From: Loxodes magnus
Lineage: Eukaryota; Ciliophora; Karyorelictea; Loxodida; Loxodidae
Length of the DNA: 64,000 nt
Direction of reading: 5' to 3'
NCBI GenBank assembly: GCA_946699065.1
Contig: CAMPDV010000949.1
Coordinates: 106,170-170,169 of the forward strand
Shown: positions 52,293 to 63,900 of the stretch, one piece after another
Position numbering within the stretch: position 1 is the stretch's first letter
Layout: each line of letters starts with the position of its first letter
Made by a program: the position numbers and the translations under genes
Notes under the pieces: model-generated
Told to the model about the DNA's origin: nothing
Seen by the model: only the letters and a program-made list of their open reading frames with translations
Databases searched by the model: none

Positions 52293-53063
52293 TCATTGCC
52301 TAACTTCTACCTAAAAGAAAATTGAACATGTTAAAGGATCTTTAACTGAAGCATATGTAATTATCGTCACATTTCTGTCTAAATGAATATAATGTCTGAA
52401 AAATCCTTCCGTACCTACTTTTATCAAGTCTGCTTCTGGGTAACCTATGAACTTATTATTTGAAGAATTTTTATCGAAAGGTTTATACCAACTCTAAGAG
52501 TAAACTGAAACTTAATCTGCACAGAAACTTATTTCTTAAACTAAGTACTAATTCGCTTTTCCTGTAGAAAGTTAAGCTCCTAAAAATGTAGCTTGTTCGA
52601 TAAATCCGTTATCAGTTCTTAATCCAGTAGAACTGAAACTTTAGGACCTCATCCTGAACCATAACTATCAAAAATAGATCCTGAAAAAGCACCAGTCATA
52701 ACTGATTTTTTGGTGATATATCCTGCATCATATGAGCCTCCATCAATCGAAAACGCTGCATGTGGTCTATCATTGCTGTCTAAAGTCAATGTAAAACCTC
52801 TACAATCATCTGGGCTTGAATATAAGTTTTTTACAGTTCATTTTCTTAACTATCTATTTTCCTAATTCAGCAATCTTAATTATTAGAACTAATTTATGAA
52901 AATCCTACTTCGTAAACATTTTCATTTGTATCTCTCATAGATTTGATACTAAGTCTTTCTTGAATATAGCTTTGCTTTTGCTTAAAGAACTTATCTATTC
53001 TGTGATTTTGAGAAAAGCCTATAATAGCCAATATCAATAAGAAGGAAATTTTAATTTATACAT
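52293..53063 (-). CDS. small secreted protein of unknown function, with a tiny intron
   Basis: The ATG at 53063 is followed within one A-run indel by a signal peptide (KISFLLILAIIGFSQNHR). The mature part reads SIKSMRDTNENVYEVGFSQ. Removing a 20-nt GT-AG segment (52815-52834) joins ..SQENEL to PDDCRGFTLTLDSNDRPHA. Then come FSIDGGSYDAGYITKKS and, after one more single-base shift near 52.65 kb, SSTGLRTDNGFIEQATFLGA. The end is YPEADLIKVGTEGFFRHYI, and a TGA at 52295-52293. About 245 residues; no family recognised. Codon composition is richer in G/C than the flanks. The two single-base shifts may be sequencing errors. Confidence 0.6.
52815..52834 (-). other. candidate 20-nt spliceosomal intron
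   Basis: The minus strand reads GTAAAAAACTTATATTCAAG, bounded by GT and AG. Its removal converts a frame break into a continuous, plausible protein (..ENEL|PDDCRGF..). Very short introns are known in heterotrich ciliates and other unusual ciliates. Only one example is convincing in this window. Confidence 0.5.
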
Positions 53064-53069
53064 GTTAAG

Positions 53070-55780
53070 TACCAAAGTGAATTTATATGGTTTGGAGTAA
53101 TTTTAAATAACTACGTAAGCTATTAAAAGAGTTACTTTAAATAATAAAAGAATAATTGAAATTATTTGAAAATTTACTCTAGTATTAAATTAAAATATTA
53201 AATTGCTTGATAGATAATTAAATTGTAATATTAAGGATCTTTTTTTATTTTAATATCGAAACGTTAATTTAGTAGCGAAGCATATATCAGTGCATAATAA
53301 AGAAATAAAATAAAATAAATATTACTAAGTATTTTCGTAATATCGAAAAGAAACTTTAAAGTAATAAATTAAGTTAATAAAATAAAGATTTTGCTTTATT
53401 TATTATTTGTTGCCAAATAACTCTAATAAATTTTAGAGTATGAATATGGCCTAATTTTATATTTTTATCTTGATTATAAACATTTTCTGTATATTTTCAC
53501 TATTTAATCCTCTTTTCTTAATTTCTTTTCTTTCCATTCTTAAAAAAGATCTTGAAATTTAAATTTTAGTTGTTAAATTATTATTCATTTTTACTATTAA
53601 TAACATCACTCTCACAGGAATATAAACCTTTAAAAAATTTAATCAAAGTTTTATCTAAATAGTATTAATAAATTTAGATAAATAAATTTCTTATCTATAA
53701 CTAAAAATTATTATTATACTTTTAAAATTTAAAAATAAAATAAATTATTAAGCCAATCACAAACCTTCCATAATAAATAATTATCACATTTAAAAGTAGC
53801 TAAAATATAAAAAAAATAAAATAAGGAATAAATATAACTTTATGAATTTAATTAATTTAAGCTACTATTTGTAAGCTTAATATTTATTTATCAATCTGAT
53901 TATTTATAATTTCTATAATTTTAGTTATCACGATTTATTTAAGTCTATGTAGATTTAATTATTTTCTTATGAAAACTAGTATTAAAACAGATAGTAAATA
54001 TCGTCTGCTTTATATTATCATTATAATCTTCATACACTTTGTTTCGTAGCTTAAATAAGGTATATAAACAAAATATATGATTGATAATGTTAGTTGTAAA
54101 TAAAACATGCAAGTTAAATTAGATAATTAAGAAAACCAAATAAAATGAATTTCATTTTTATATTTTCTTCCAATATATCTTAAAATAAGCTTAATAATAA
54201 ATTATTCTAAATTTCTATGCTAAAGTTTAGGATTTATTAATTAAAAAAAAATCTATATAAAATGAGAAATTTATTTTAATAGATTAAAATAGTATTCTGA
54301 TATAGAATAAATGTAGAAATTTATAATTCCGATTTAATTGAAAAAATCTAATTTAATTATAAAATAACTATGCTCAGTTTTTTTGAAAAAGTAATTAAGC
54401 AATACAATTAAGAAAATTACTTAAAGATAAAATATAAAGCATACTTAGTTAAATTTTATAAACTACCAAAAAGATATTTAGAATGCTTATAAAGCTAATA
54501 AATATTATTATTTATTTTTTTAATTAGTTATTATATGGCTTTATTAGTCTTATATGTTTTTCTTATTTTAGTTAAAACTTTTATTTTAATTCAGTTAAAT
54601 TAAAATCTTTTTTGTTTATTTTTTTATCTTTTTTTAATCTTATTAAATTATTTTTCTAATTTTAGAATATCTATATTTTATTATAGTTTTACACTTTTTT
54701 ATTATTTTTAATATTTTTTTAAGTAAATTTTTATTTATAATTTTCATTTTTATTTTATTAGCATAATTTTTTATCTATTGTTTTATTTTTTCTTTTAATA
54801 TTAATTAATTTTTTTTAAATTATTTGATTTTGAGTTTACTTCTTAGGATGGTTTAATTTTATTATTATAATAAATTTTTTATTTTCAAATTGTATCTTAG
54901 TTTATTTCTCTAAGTTTTTAAATAAATTATAACTTATAAATTTAACTATTATTTGAATTTTTAAACAAATAAATTTAACTATCTAATTTTTGTTAATTTA
55001 TTTCATTATTGTTTAGTATTCAATAATTTCCAGGTATTAAATAAAATTTTTTATATAATAGAAAAAAAAATTGTAATTTAGGTTTAAGTATACAAGTTTT
55101 TTGCAGATGAATAAAGATTTTTTATTCTAATTTTTTTTAAATAATTTACTTTATATAATAATAAAAAAATTTATTTTTGATTTTTAAGCTTGAAATAATA
55201 TGATTTTTTTTTAATAATTAAATTTTATATTACATACATTTCTTATATATTTTCATTCTTTTAAAATAATAAAAAATTAATTTGATTTTAATTAATATAT
55301 GTTCTGTTTTTATATTTAAAAAAAATAAATTTTTTTAATTATGATTTAAACTATATTTTTATTATTATAATTTTTTTTAATTTTATCATTAGTAGTTTTT
55401 GTTTTTAATAATTTTTTTAATATTAAAGCAAATTATTTTTAATTGTATTTATTTAAAAATAAGTTATAAATTTTTAATTAAAATTTATAACTTATTTTAA
55501 AATAATATATTTTTTAAAAATTGTATTAAAAATTTTTTTTAGTTTTATTAAAAAATAGATTTTGATATTTAATTTTATTATTTATGTAAAATTTTATTGT
55601 TCGCGTTTAATATTTTTATCTAATAGTTATCAATATCTTTAATTTTCCCTAGCATCTTTTTTTAATTAAAATTAATTATTAATTTTGATAAATTCTTATT
55701 TTTAATTCATATTTTATTTTTATCAATTTTATTTTCATTGTAATATATGGTATTTATTGAGAAACTTTTTTTAAAGTTAA
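53070..55780. other. AT-rich intergenic DNA upstream of the WD40 gene
   Basis: No motif or RNA gene is visible. From about 54.5 kb onward it becomes richer in T runs and long A/T homopolymers up to the start of the WD40 gene. A promoter must lie here, but no element can be named. Confidence 0.5.
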
Positions 55781-55789
55781 TTATAAGTA

Positions 55790-58165
55790 ATGGATTTAAC
55801 CGTCTGTTAAAAATGTAAAAAAGTTTTCGACTAAAATCAAAGATAGCCAAAAGAATTATAATGTGGATGTATTCGTTGCACAAAATGTCTTTAAAAGTTA
55901 CAAGAAGCTGATACAATTAATTGTCAGATTCACAACAAAAAAGTAAATATTTAAGAAAAAAATCTTAAGAATTTTGACATAAAAGAATATTTCAAATAAT
56001 AGCTAAACAAGTTTGAACATTAAGCCAATCTAATCCAATTGATTAAAGACTTATCGGGACAAGCCAACGTGTAAAAAGCAAATATCTTAAATATCAAGAA
56101 AACATGTGTGGATTTCCAAAAGATCTTCAATGAAATAGTCAAATAAGTTACGTGAATACTATGTTAGAGTGAAATTGACAAGCGTTAGAAGATTGTAAAC
56201 GAAATAGAGGAAGTCTTAAGAAAGATAAATGCTCTAAGTGAGAAATACCAGCAAATAAAAACTTTAAAAATGGTAACCAGTTAGGAATACAATCGTAATT
56301 TAAACGCATTGAATGAGGTAGTAAAAGAATTCGAAGGATAGTAAAATGATATGCAAAGAGTAAGATCTTTAAGTTACTAAGACGCCAGCCAAAACTACAA
56401 ATCAATAACAGAAATTTCATTCAAGGTTTTTCAGGAGATCATGAGTATGAATCCTGAACAAAGAGCAAGTTTGCAAGATTTCACAGTTCTAATAAGAAAG
56501 TTCTTAGATCAATAAAACCAACATCAGTAAAACCAGGCAAAAGAAGTGAAGCAGCCTTAAGAAGAAGTAAAAAAATAAATATAAGGAAAGCAAGTTACAA
56601 AATCAATTAAACCTAAAGTTCCAGAATAAGCATAGCCAGTTTAAATACCAAAATAGCCACTTCAGGAGTTCAAAATTGAAAGTATTCAAAACCTTTAGAA
56701 TATACTAAACGATTTCCAAAACAATTAAATCGACATGAATACCATTTTAAACAATCCTTTGAACACAATTAACATCTGCAAGAAATCGATAATTCTTTAA
56801 GATTTAATATAACTAAATTCAGCAAAGAACTAGCAATACATGTTGCAGATCTTGAATCTCGCCAAAAACCAACCAAAGATGTAATTAGCAGCTGTAAATG
56901 CTTTAACAATTTTGAATTACATGAATTTCGCATTCGCAAATTAAAACCTCCAAAACATTGACCTATCTAATTCAGATCTTTCTGACACCACATTCACCTC
57001 CTGTAACTTCTAAAACGCAAACTTATCCACCGCCAACCTCAGAAACTCAAAGTTCATCAACTGTGACCTATCCAACGCTAACCTAACTTCAATCTCATCA
57101 GATCACCCACACATTTTCACTGGACACACAAACTCAGTCACATCCGTGGCCATCTCCTCAGATGCTAATTTAATCCTTTCTGGATCATACGACAAAACTA
57201 TTAGACTCTACAACATAGCTACAGGTACCTGTAAGACCATGAGTGGTCACACTAGTTATGTAAGATCTTTGGCTATATCCAGTGATTCAGAGTTCATCGT
57301 ATCGGGAAGTGAAGATAATACTCTTAGACTTTATAATATCAAGACAGGTACCTGTAAGACCATGAGTGGTCACACAAATTATGTATCATCTGTGGCTATA
57401 TCCAGTGATTCAGAGTTCATCGTATCGGGAAGTTAAGATTATACGGTGAGACTATGGGACGTCAAGACAGGTACCTGTAAGACCATGAGTGGTCACACTA
57501 GTTGAGTATTATCAGTGTCTATATCCAGTGATTCAGAGTTCATCGTATCGGGAAGTTATGATAAGACGGTGAGACTATGGGACGTCAAGACAGGTACCTG
57601 TAAGACCATGAGTGGTCACACTAGTGTTGTATATGCTGTTGCTATATCTAGTGATTCCACTTACATCATATCTGGATCGGATGACAAAACTATTCGTTTA
57701 TGGAACTCTCGAACTCTGTCTTGTACAATGGTCTTATCGGGTCACACAGATTCTGTCTTATCGGTAATATTCTCGAGTAACAACAAGTATATCTTATCTG
57801 GATCTTATGACAAGAGTATAAGAATCTGAAATATCAATAATGGAGAATGTATCTGTGTGCTATTGGGTCACACGGACACAGTGGGTAGTTTATCATTATC
57901 TAGGGACAACAATTGGTTAGTATCGAGTAATACAACTGAATATAATTCTTAATCAAAAGACTACAACTTTAGAAGATGGAACTTAGGAAGGATATTGAAT
58001 GGAGTAGACACAACTAACTAATAACAGGTAAGCTCAAATTTAGCATTCATTATTTAGTAGACTGACTGGAACAAGGTATATGCTGATTATGGCTTATCAT
58101 TTAAGAATTGCGTAATGACTAATATTACAATGAGTGTGGAGGACAAATAGAGATACATCAAGTGA
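55790..58165 (+). CDS. RING-type / coiled-coil / pentapeptide / seven-blade WD40 protein
   Basis: ATG 55790 to TGA 58163-58165: 791 residues in one frame. A RING-like finger has ligands C6, C9, C25, C27, C30, C33, C45 and H48, with C27 where CGH is usual. Coiled coil spans roughly 60-370 (EIEEVLRKINALSEKYQQI). Pentapeptide-like A(N/D)LxN repeats (IDLSNSDLSDTTF, ANLSTANLRNSKF) lie near 385-435. Seven WD40 repeats, each starting GHT, run from about 440 to 735. Three in-frame TGAs (codons 122, 572, 680) fall at Trp positions, notably HTSW and RIWNI; six other Trp codons are TGG. RING proteins with WD40 tails are often ubiquitin ligases with the propeller as substrate receptor; that role is inferred. 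This is the best-supported complete gene in the window. Confidence 0.88.
57221..57620 (+). repeat. near-identical 123-bp WD40-coding units
   Basis: ACAGGTACCTGTAAGACCAT recurs at 57221, 57344, 57467 and 57590, exactly 123 bp (41 codons) apart. Between them are near-identical stretches such as TCCAGTGATTCAGAGTTCAT. Flanking blades are much more diverged. This indicates recent blade duplication or gene conversion inside the propeller. Confidence 0.85.
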
Positions 58166-58375
58166 TCTAGTTAATGTTAAACTACTTAAACTATTTTAAT
58201 TTTTACATTTAAGAATATTAAAATTGTTAGTCTTTAGTCTAATTAATTATGTTCTTCTTAATATCATAATTAAAATTAAATTAAAAAAATTTTAAAGTTC
58301 TTAATTTTTCCTAAGTCTTTTTTGAACTTAGTTATTTTGATTATTATTTTTTTTAATTCAATTTTAAAATCAAGT

Positions 58376-58715
58376 GTTAGAGAAATTCCAAATTTTTTCA
58401 AGTGTTTAGAAAATTTTTTGAAGTATGTACTAGAGTTAAAAAATTTTAGATTTTTTAAGTGTTAGAAAATTTTTTGGAGTATGTACTTAGCTAAAAAATT
58501 TTAAAATTTTTATATAGTCAGAAATTTTTTGAAGTATGTATTAGAGTTAAAAATTTTAAAATTTTCAAGTGCAAGGAAAAATTTTCGAGGTATATACTAG
58601 AGTAAAAAGTTTTAATCTTTTCAAGTGTCAGGCAAATTTTTGAGGTACGTACCAGAGTAAAAAATTTTAATTTTATAGTATAGTCTTAGAAAATTTTTGA
58701 GTTGCGTGATCGCGC
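58376..58715. repeat. degenerate tandem repeat of about 60 bp
   Basis: About six imperfect units share AAGTGTYAGAAAATTTTTKGA, GTATGTACTAGAGT and AAAAAATTTTA. Divergence between units is high, so the array is old. It starts about 200 bp after the WD40 stop, and the last unit ends in a small GC-rich GCGTGATCGCGC. Confidence 0.65.
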
Positions 58716-58879
58716 AAAGTTTTTTTTAATTTATTATAAAATTTAATTACGTTTATTATTATTTTTAAGTTGCACAATATAATTTTCCGATAGGAAAAAT
58801 TTCGTATTCTACATTTGAATGATAGCAGATTAAATTTTTCATTAGATAGAAGCCTGGAAATGGCAAAAAGTGTGAAAGC

Positions 58880-59770
58880 CTTTTTTTGCTCAGCGTTTTA
58901 CACTATAGGGCTGAGTTGGGACGGAACAAGCTGGGGGATTTCGGGATTGGTAGAGTGTCAGAAAGGAATAATTTTTTTTAAGAAAAGTTTTAAAGTATAA
59001 AAGGATTTTGAAAAAAATGTGAATAAAAAAAATTGTGACTATTTTTTTTGATTTTGGTTTTATTTTATTTTGATATTGATTTTGAATTTTTTTGATTTTG
59101 TTTTTGAAAATTTTTATATTGGTTTTGAAAATTTTCGATTTTGGATTTGAAAACATTTGATTTTGGTTTTGAAATATTTTGAGTTGGGATTAAAATTTTT
59201 TCGATTTTAAATTTGAAAATTTTTGATTTTGTATTTGGGTTTTGAAGATTTAAGTTTTGGTTTTGCAAGTTTTTGTTTTTTTTAATTTGAAAATTTTCGA
59301 TTTTGGTGCATAACAAAAATTTTAAAATTGGGTTTTGGTATTTTTTTTATTTTTAGAGCTAAATGAAAGGCGAATAAGAGTATTTAAAGCATTAAATCGT
59401 GAAAAATTTAATTTTGTTTTTTTGCTCAGCTTTTTACACTGCAAGACTTTTTTCGGACGGAACAAACTGGGGGAAATCGGGATAGATAAAGGTCAGAAAG
59501 GAACAAATTTTCGAAAAAAAGTTTCAAAATATAAAAGGGTTTTGAGAAAAAATGGGATTAAAAAAGAAGAAGGATATAATTTTTGATTTTTGTTTCGAAA
59601 TGTTTTGATTTTTGGTTGTGCTAATTTTTTTTGAATTGGGTTGTGATAATTTTTTTGATTTTTGGGTAATGAAATATTTTGATTTTTAGAGTTATTAAAA
59701 GAAGAAAAAAGATTTTGAAATACAAAAAAAAACAAAAAATAATCTACTAAGAAGAAATATTTCAAAAATA
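58880..59770. repeat. two diverged copies of a ~500-bp segment
   Basis: Segments near 58885-59020 and 59420-59550 share TTTTTGCTCAGC, TTTTACACT, GGGACGGAACAA-like, CTGGGGGA..TCGGGAT and GTCAGAAAGGAA. Each is followed by degenerate TTTTGATTTTGGTTTTGAAA-type ~20-bp units. Short open frames here on both strands overlap these low-complexity units and I do not accept them as genes. Confidence 0.6.
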
Positions 59771-59799
59771 ATGATAAAATAAATAAAATAAAAATATGC

Positions 59800-60108
59800 T
59801 CAGAAAAGTAAGAAATGATAATTAAAAAGATGGTGGGAGCAGAGATTGACCTTCTGGATCATACTTACAGGTTTTATGGCTAGGAAAAAGTTCCTTTCCT
59901 GAAGTGAGAAAGTCCCCGGTATAAGTAAACCTTTGCAAGGGAACGCCTTCCTCTTGATTATCCACTCCTGGTAGGGGCTTGAAGCCTGGCTGCCCAGTGC
60001 GATGGAGCTCCCTGGCAGCTGCTTTTCGAATGCAACAGGATATCCAAGATATCCAATGAAGGCAGCGCTGGGATCGTAAACGGAAAGAACTTGCAATCCG
60101 AAATACAT
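59800..60108 (-). CDS. small GC-rich ORF of unknown function
   Basis: ATG at 60108 to TGA at 59802-59800, 102 residues: MYFGLQVLSVYDPSAAFIG, GYPVAFEKQLPGSSIALGS, EWIIKRKAFPCKGLLIPG, then a Phe-rich end. Unlike all other coding DNA here it uses CAG/CAA for Gln with no TAA/TAG, and many GGC, CTG and AGC codons. Its GC content is visibly far above its surroundings. No family recognised. CCTGTAAGTATGA near 59860 on the same strand resembles a 5' splice site, so it could be an exon rather than a whole gene. Foreign origin or contamination is possible. Confidence 0.45.
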   Translation of the reverse strand: MYFGLQVLSVYDPSAAFIGYLGYPVAFEKQLPGSSIALGSQASSPYQEWIIKRKAFPCKGLLIPGTFSLQERNFFLAIKPVSMIQKVNLCSHHLFNYHFLLF

Positions 60109-60299
60109 TAAACTTAAAAATAGATTATAAGAAAAGTAGAAAATATAATTTTTTGCAAAATTAAGAAAAGCAAAACAAGAAGTAAAAGAAAGGTTTTATT
60201 AAAAAATGAAATTTAATAAAAAAAACAAGATAAAAAATTAGATTAAATTCATAGTGAAATGAGAAAAATAAAGAAAAAAATGAAGTGTGGCAAAAATAA

Positions 60300-60930
60300 A
60301 ATGATCTGAGATATTACATAAGTAAAGAAGTAAAGTAAGAAAAGAAGTATGAATTTACGTTTTAAGGATCATTCATTTAAATAAAAAGAAGTTATAAATA
60401 TTTAAAAAAGTAAAGAAGTAAAGTAAAAAAAGAAGATAGAATTTACGTTTTAAGAAATATGTATTGTTATGAAAGGTAAAGGTAATTCAAGCGTAATTAT
60501 TTAATGTTAGAAAGGAAGATAGAGTTTCAGTTCAAAGGTGTTTACTTGTTAATAAAAGAACGAAGAACTTGTAAAAGTAGAAAAAGTAAAGTAAGAAAAA
60601 AAGATAAAATTTAAGTTTTAAGAATGCTTTGAGATAAAAGATGTAATTTGAAAAGTGAAGAAGAAAAGTAAGAAAGGAAGAAAAACTTTCTGTTTTAAGG
60701 TGTTTAAATGTTGATAAAAGAAATAAGTACTTTTAAAAGTGAAGAAGTAAAGTAAGAAAAAAAAAAGAATTTCAGTTTAATATACGCTTTGAGATGAAAG
60801 AGTCATTTTGAAGAGAGATGAAGGTAAGTTAAAAAAGAAATTAAAATTTCAGTTTTAAGAATGCTTTGAGAAGAAGTAAGCCTTTAGTGAATTGATGAAA
60901 AAAAGAATAAAAAACGAGATTTTAGTTTTA
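60300..60930. repeat. degenerate purine-rich repeat preceding the 97-bp array
   Basis: Imperfect units of roughly 80-120 bp share GAAGTAAAGTAAGAAA, TTTCAGTTTTAAGA and TGCTTTGAGA. They are diverged from each other and lead directly into the homogeneous 97-bp array. Confidence 0.6.
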
Positions 60931-63900
60931 ATAAGAAAAGCAAGTAAAAGAGTCTGAAGATCAGTTTATGTATTGGAAAGTTTTAAGAACTAGAAGTTTA
61001 AAAGAATGATATTTCTAAGAAAAGTGAATAAGAAAAGCAAGTAAAAGAGTCTGAAGATCAGTTTATGTATTGGAAAGTTTTAAGAACTAGAAGTTTAAAA
61101 GAATGATATTTCTAAGAAAAGTGAATAAGAAAAGCAAGTAAAAGAGTCTGAAGATCAGTTTATGTATTGGAAAGTTTTAAGAACTAGAAGTTTAAAAGAA
61201 TGATATTTCTAAGAAAAGTGAATAAGAAAAGCAAGTAAAAGAGTCTGAAGATCAGTTTATGTATTGGAAAGTTTATAGAACTAGAAGTTTAAAAGAATGA
61301 TATTTCTAAGAAAAGTGAATAAGAAAAGCAAGTAAAAGAGTCTGAAGATCAGTTTATGTATTGGAAAGTTTTAAGAACTAGAAGTTTAAAAGAATGATAT
61401 TTCTAAGAAAAGTGAATAAGAAAAGCAAGTAAAAGAGTCTGAAGATCAGTTTATGTATTGGAAAGTTTTAAGAACTAGAAGTTTAAAAGAATGATATTTC
61501 TAAGAAAAGTGAATAAGAAAAGCAAGTAAAAGAGTCTGAAGATCAGTTTATGTATTGGAAAGTTTTAAGAACTAGAAGTTTAAAAGAATGATATTTCTAA
61601 GAAAAGTGAATAAGAAAAGCAAGTAAAAGAGTCTGAAGATCAGTTTATGTATTGGAAAGTTTTAAGAACTAGAAGTTTAAAAGAATGATATTTCTAAGAA
61701 AAGTGAATAAGAAAAGCAAGTAAAAGAGTCTGAAGATCAGTTTATGTATTGGAAAGTTTTAAGAACTAGAAGTTTAAAAGAATGATATTTCTAAGAAAAG
61801 TGAATAAGAAAAGCAAGTAAAAGAGTCTGAAGAACAGTTTATGTATTGGAAAGTTTTAAGAACTAGAAGTTTAAAAGAATGATATTTCTAAGAAAAGTGA
61901 ATAAGAAAAGCAAGTAAAAGAGTCTGAAGATCAGTTTATGTATTGGAAAGTTTTAAGAACTAGAAGTTTAAAAGAATGATATTTCTAAGAAAAGTGAATA
62001 AGAAAAGCAAGTAAAAGAGTCTGAAGATCAGTTTATGTATTGGAAAGTTTTAAGAACTAGAAGTTTAAAAGAATGATATTTCTAAGAAAAGTGAATAAAA
62101 AAAGCAAGTAAAAGAGTCTGAAGATCAGTTTATGTATTGGAAAGTTTTAAGAACTAGAAGTTTAAAAGAATGATATTTCTAAGAAAAGTGAATAAGAAAA
62201 GCAAGTAAAAGAGTCTGAAGATCAGTTTATGTATTGGAAAGTTTTAAGAACTAGAAGTTTAAAAGAATGATATTTCTAAGAAAAGTGAATAAGAAAAGCA
62301 AGTAAAAGAGTCTGAAGATCAGTTTATGTATTGGAAAGTTTTAAGAACTAGAAGTTTAAAAGAATGATATTTCTAAGAAAAGTGAATAAGAAAAGCAAGT
62401 AAAAGAGTCTGAAGATCAGTTTATGTATTGGAAAGTTTTAAGAACTAGAAGTTTAAAAGAATGATATTTCTAAGAAAAGTGAATAAGAAAAGCAAGTAAA
62501 AGAGTCTGAAGATCAGTTTATGTATTGGAAAGTTTTAAGAACTAGAAGTTTAAAAGAATGATATTTCTAAGAAAAGTGAATAAGAAAAGCAAGTAAAAGA
62601 GTCTGAAGATCAGTTTATGTATTGGAAAGTTTTAAGAACTAGAAGTTTAAAAGAATGATATTTCTAAGAAAAGTGAATAAAAAAAGCAAGTAAAAGAGTC
62701 TGAAGATCAGTTTATGTATTGGAAAGTTTTAAGAACTAGAAGTTTAAAAGAATGATATTTCTAAGAAAAGTGAATAAGAAAAGCAAGTAAAAGAGTCTGA
62801 AGATCAGTTTATGTATTGGAAAGTTTTAAGAACTAGAAGTTTAAAAGAATGATATTTCTAAGAAAAGTGAATAAAAAAAGCAAGTAAAAGAGTCTGAAGA
62901 TCAGTTTATGTATTGGAAAGTTTTAAGAACTAGAAGTTTAAAAGAATGATATTTCTAAGAAAAGTGAATAAGAAAAGCAAGTAAAAGAGTCTGAAGATCA
63001 GTTTATGTATTGGAAAGTTTTAAGAACTAGAAGTTTAAAAGAATGATATTTCTAAGAAAAGTGAATAAGAAAAGCAAGTAAAAGAGTCTGAAGATCAGTT
63101 TATGTATTGGAAAGTTTTAAGAACTAGAAGTTTAAAAGAATGATATTTCTAAGAAAAGTGAATAAGAAAAGCAAGTAAAAGAGTCTGAAGATCAGTTTAT
63201 GTATTGGAAAGTTTTAAGAACTAGAAGTTTAAAAGAATGATATTTCTAAGAAAAGTGAATAAGAAAAGCAAGTAAAAGAGTCTGAAGATCAGTTTATGTA
63301 TTGGAAAGTTTTAAGAACTAGAAGTTTAAAAGAATGATATTTCTAAGAAAAGTGAATAAGAAAAGCAAGTAAAAGAGTCTGAAGATCAGTTTATGTATTG
63401 GAAAGTTTTAAGAACTAGAAGTTTAAAAGAATGATATTTCTAAGAAAAGTGAATAAGAAAAGCAAGTAAAAGAGTCTGAAGATCAGTTTATGTATTGGAA
63501 AGTTTTAAGAACTAGAAGTTTAAAAGAATGATATTTCTAAGAAAAGTGAATAAGAAAAGCAAGTAAAAGAGTCTGAAGATCAGTTTATGTATTGGAAAGT
63601 TTTAAGAACTAGAAGTTTAAAAGAATGATATTTCTAAGAAAAGTGAATAAGAAAAGCAAGTAAAAGAGTCTGAAGATCAGTTTATGTATTGGAAAGTTTT
63701 AAGAACTAGAAGTTTAAAAGAATGATATTTCTAAGAAAAGTGAATAAGAAAAGCAAGTAAAAGAGTCTGAAGATCAGTTTATGTATTGGAAAGTTTTAAG
63801 AACTAGAAGTTTAAAAGAATGATATTTCTAAGAAAAGTGAATAAGAAAAGCAAGTAAAAGAGTCTGAAGATCAGTTTATGTATTGGAAAGTTTTAAGAAC

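Noticed and set aside
58815..59765. Several overlapping short ORFs on both strands
   Set aside because: They lie in low-complexity TTTTGATTTTGG-type repeats and read as repetitive Lys/Asn/Phe strings on opposite strands.
59850..59900. U1 snRNA start (ATACTTAC) on the plus strand
   Set aside because: Only eight bases match; no following U1 stem-loops or Sm site are visible, and the opposite strand has a clean ORF.
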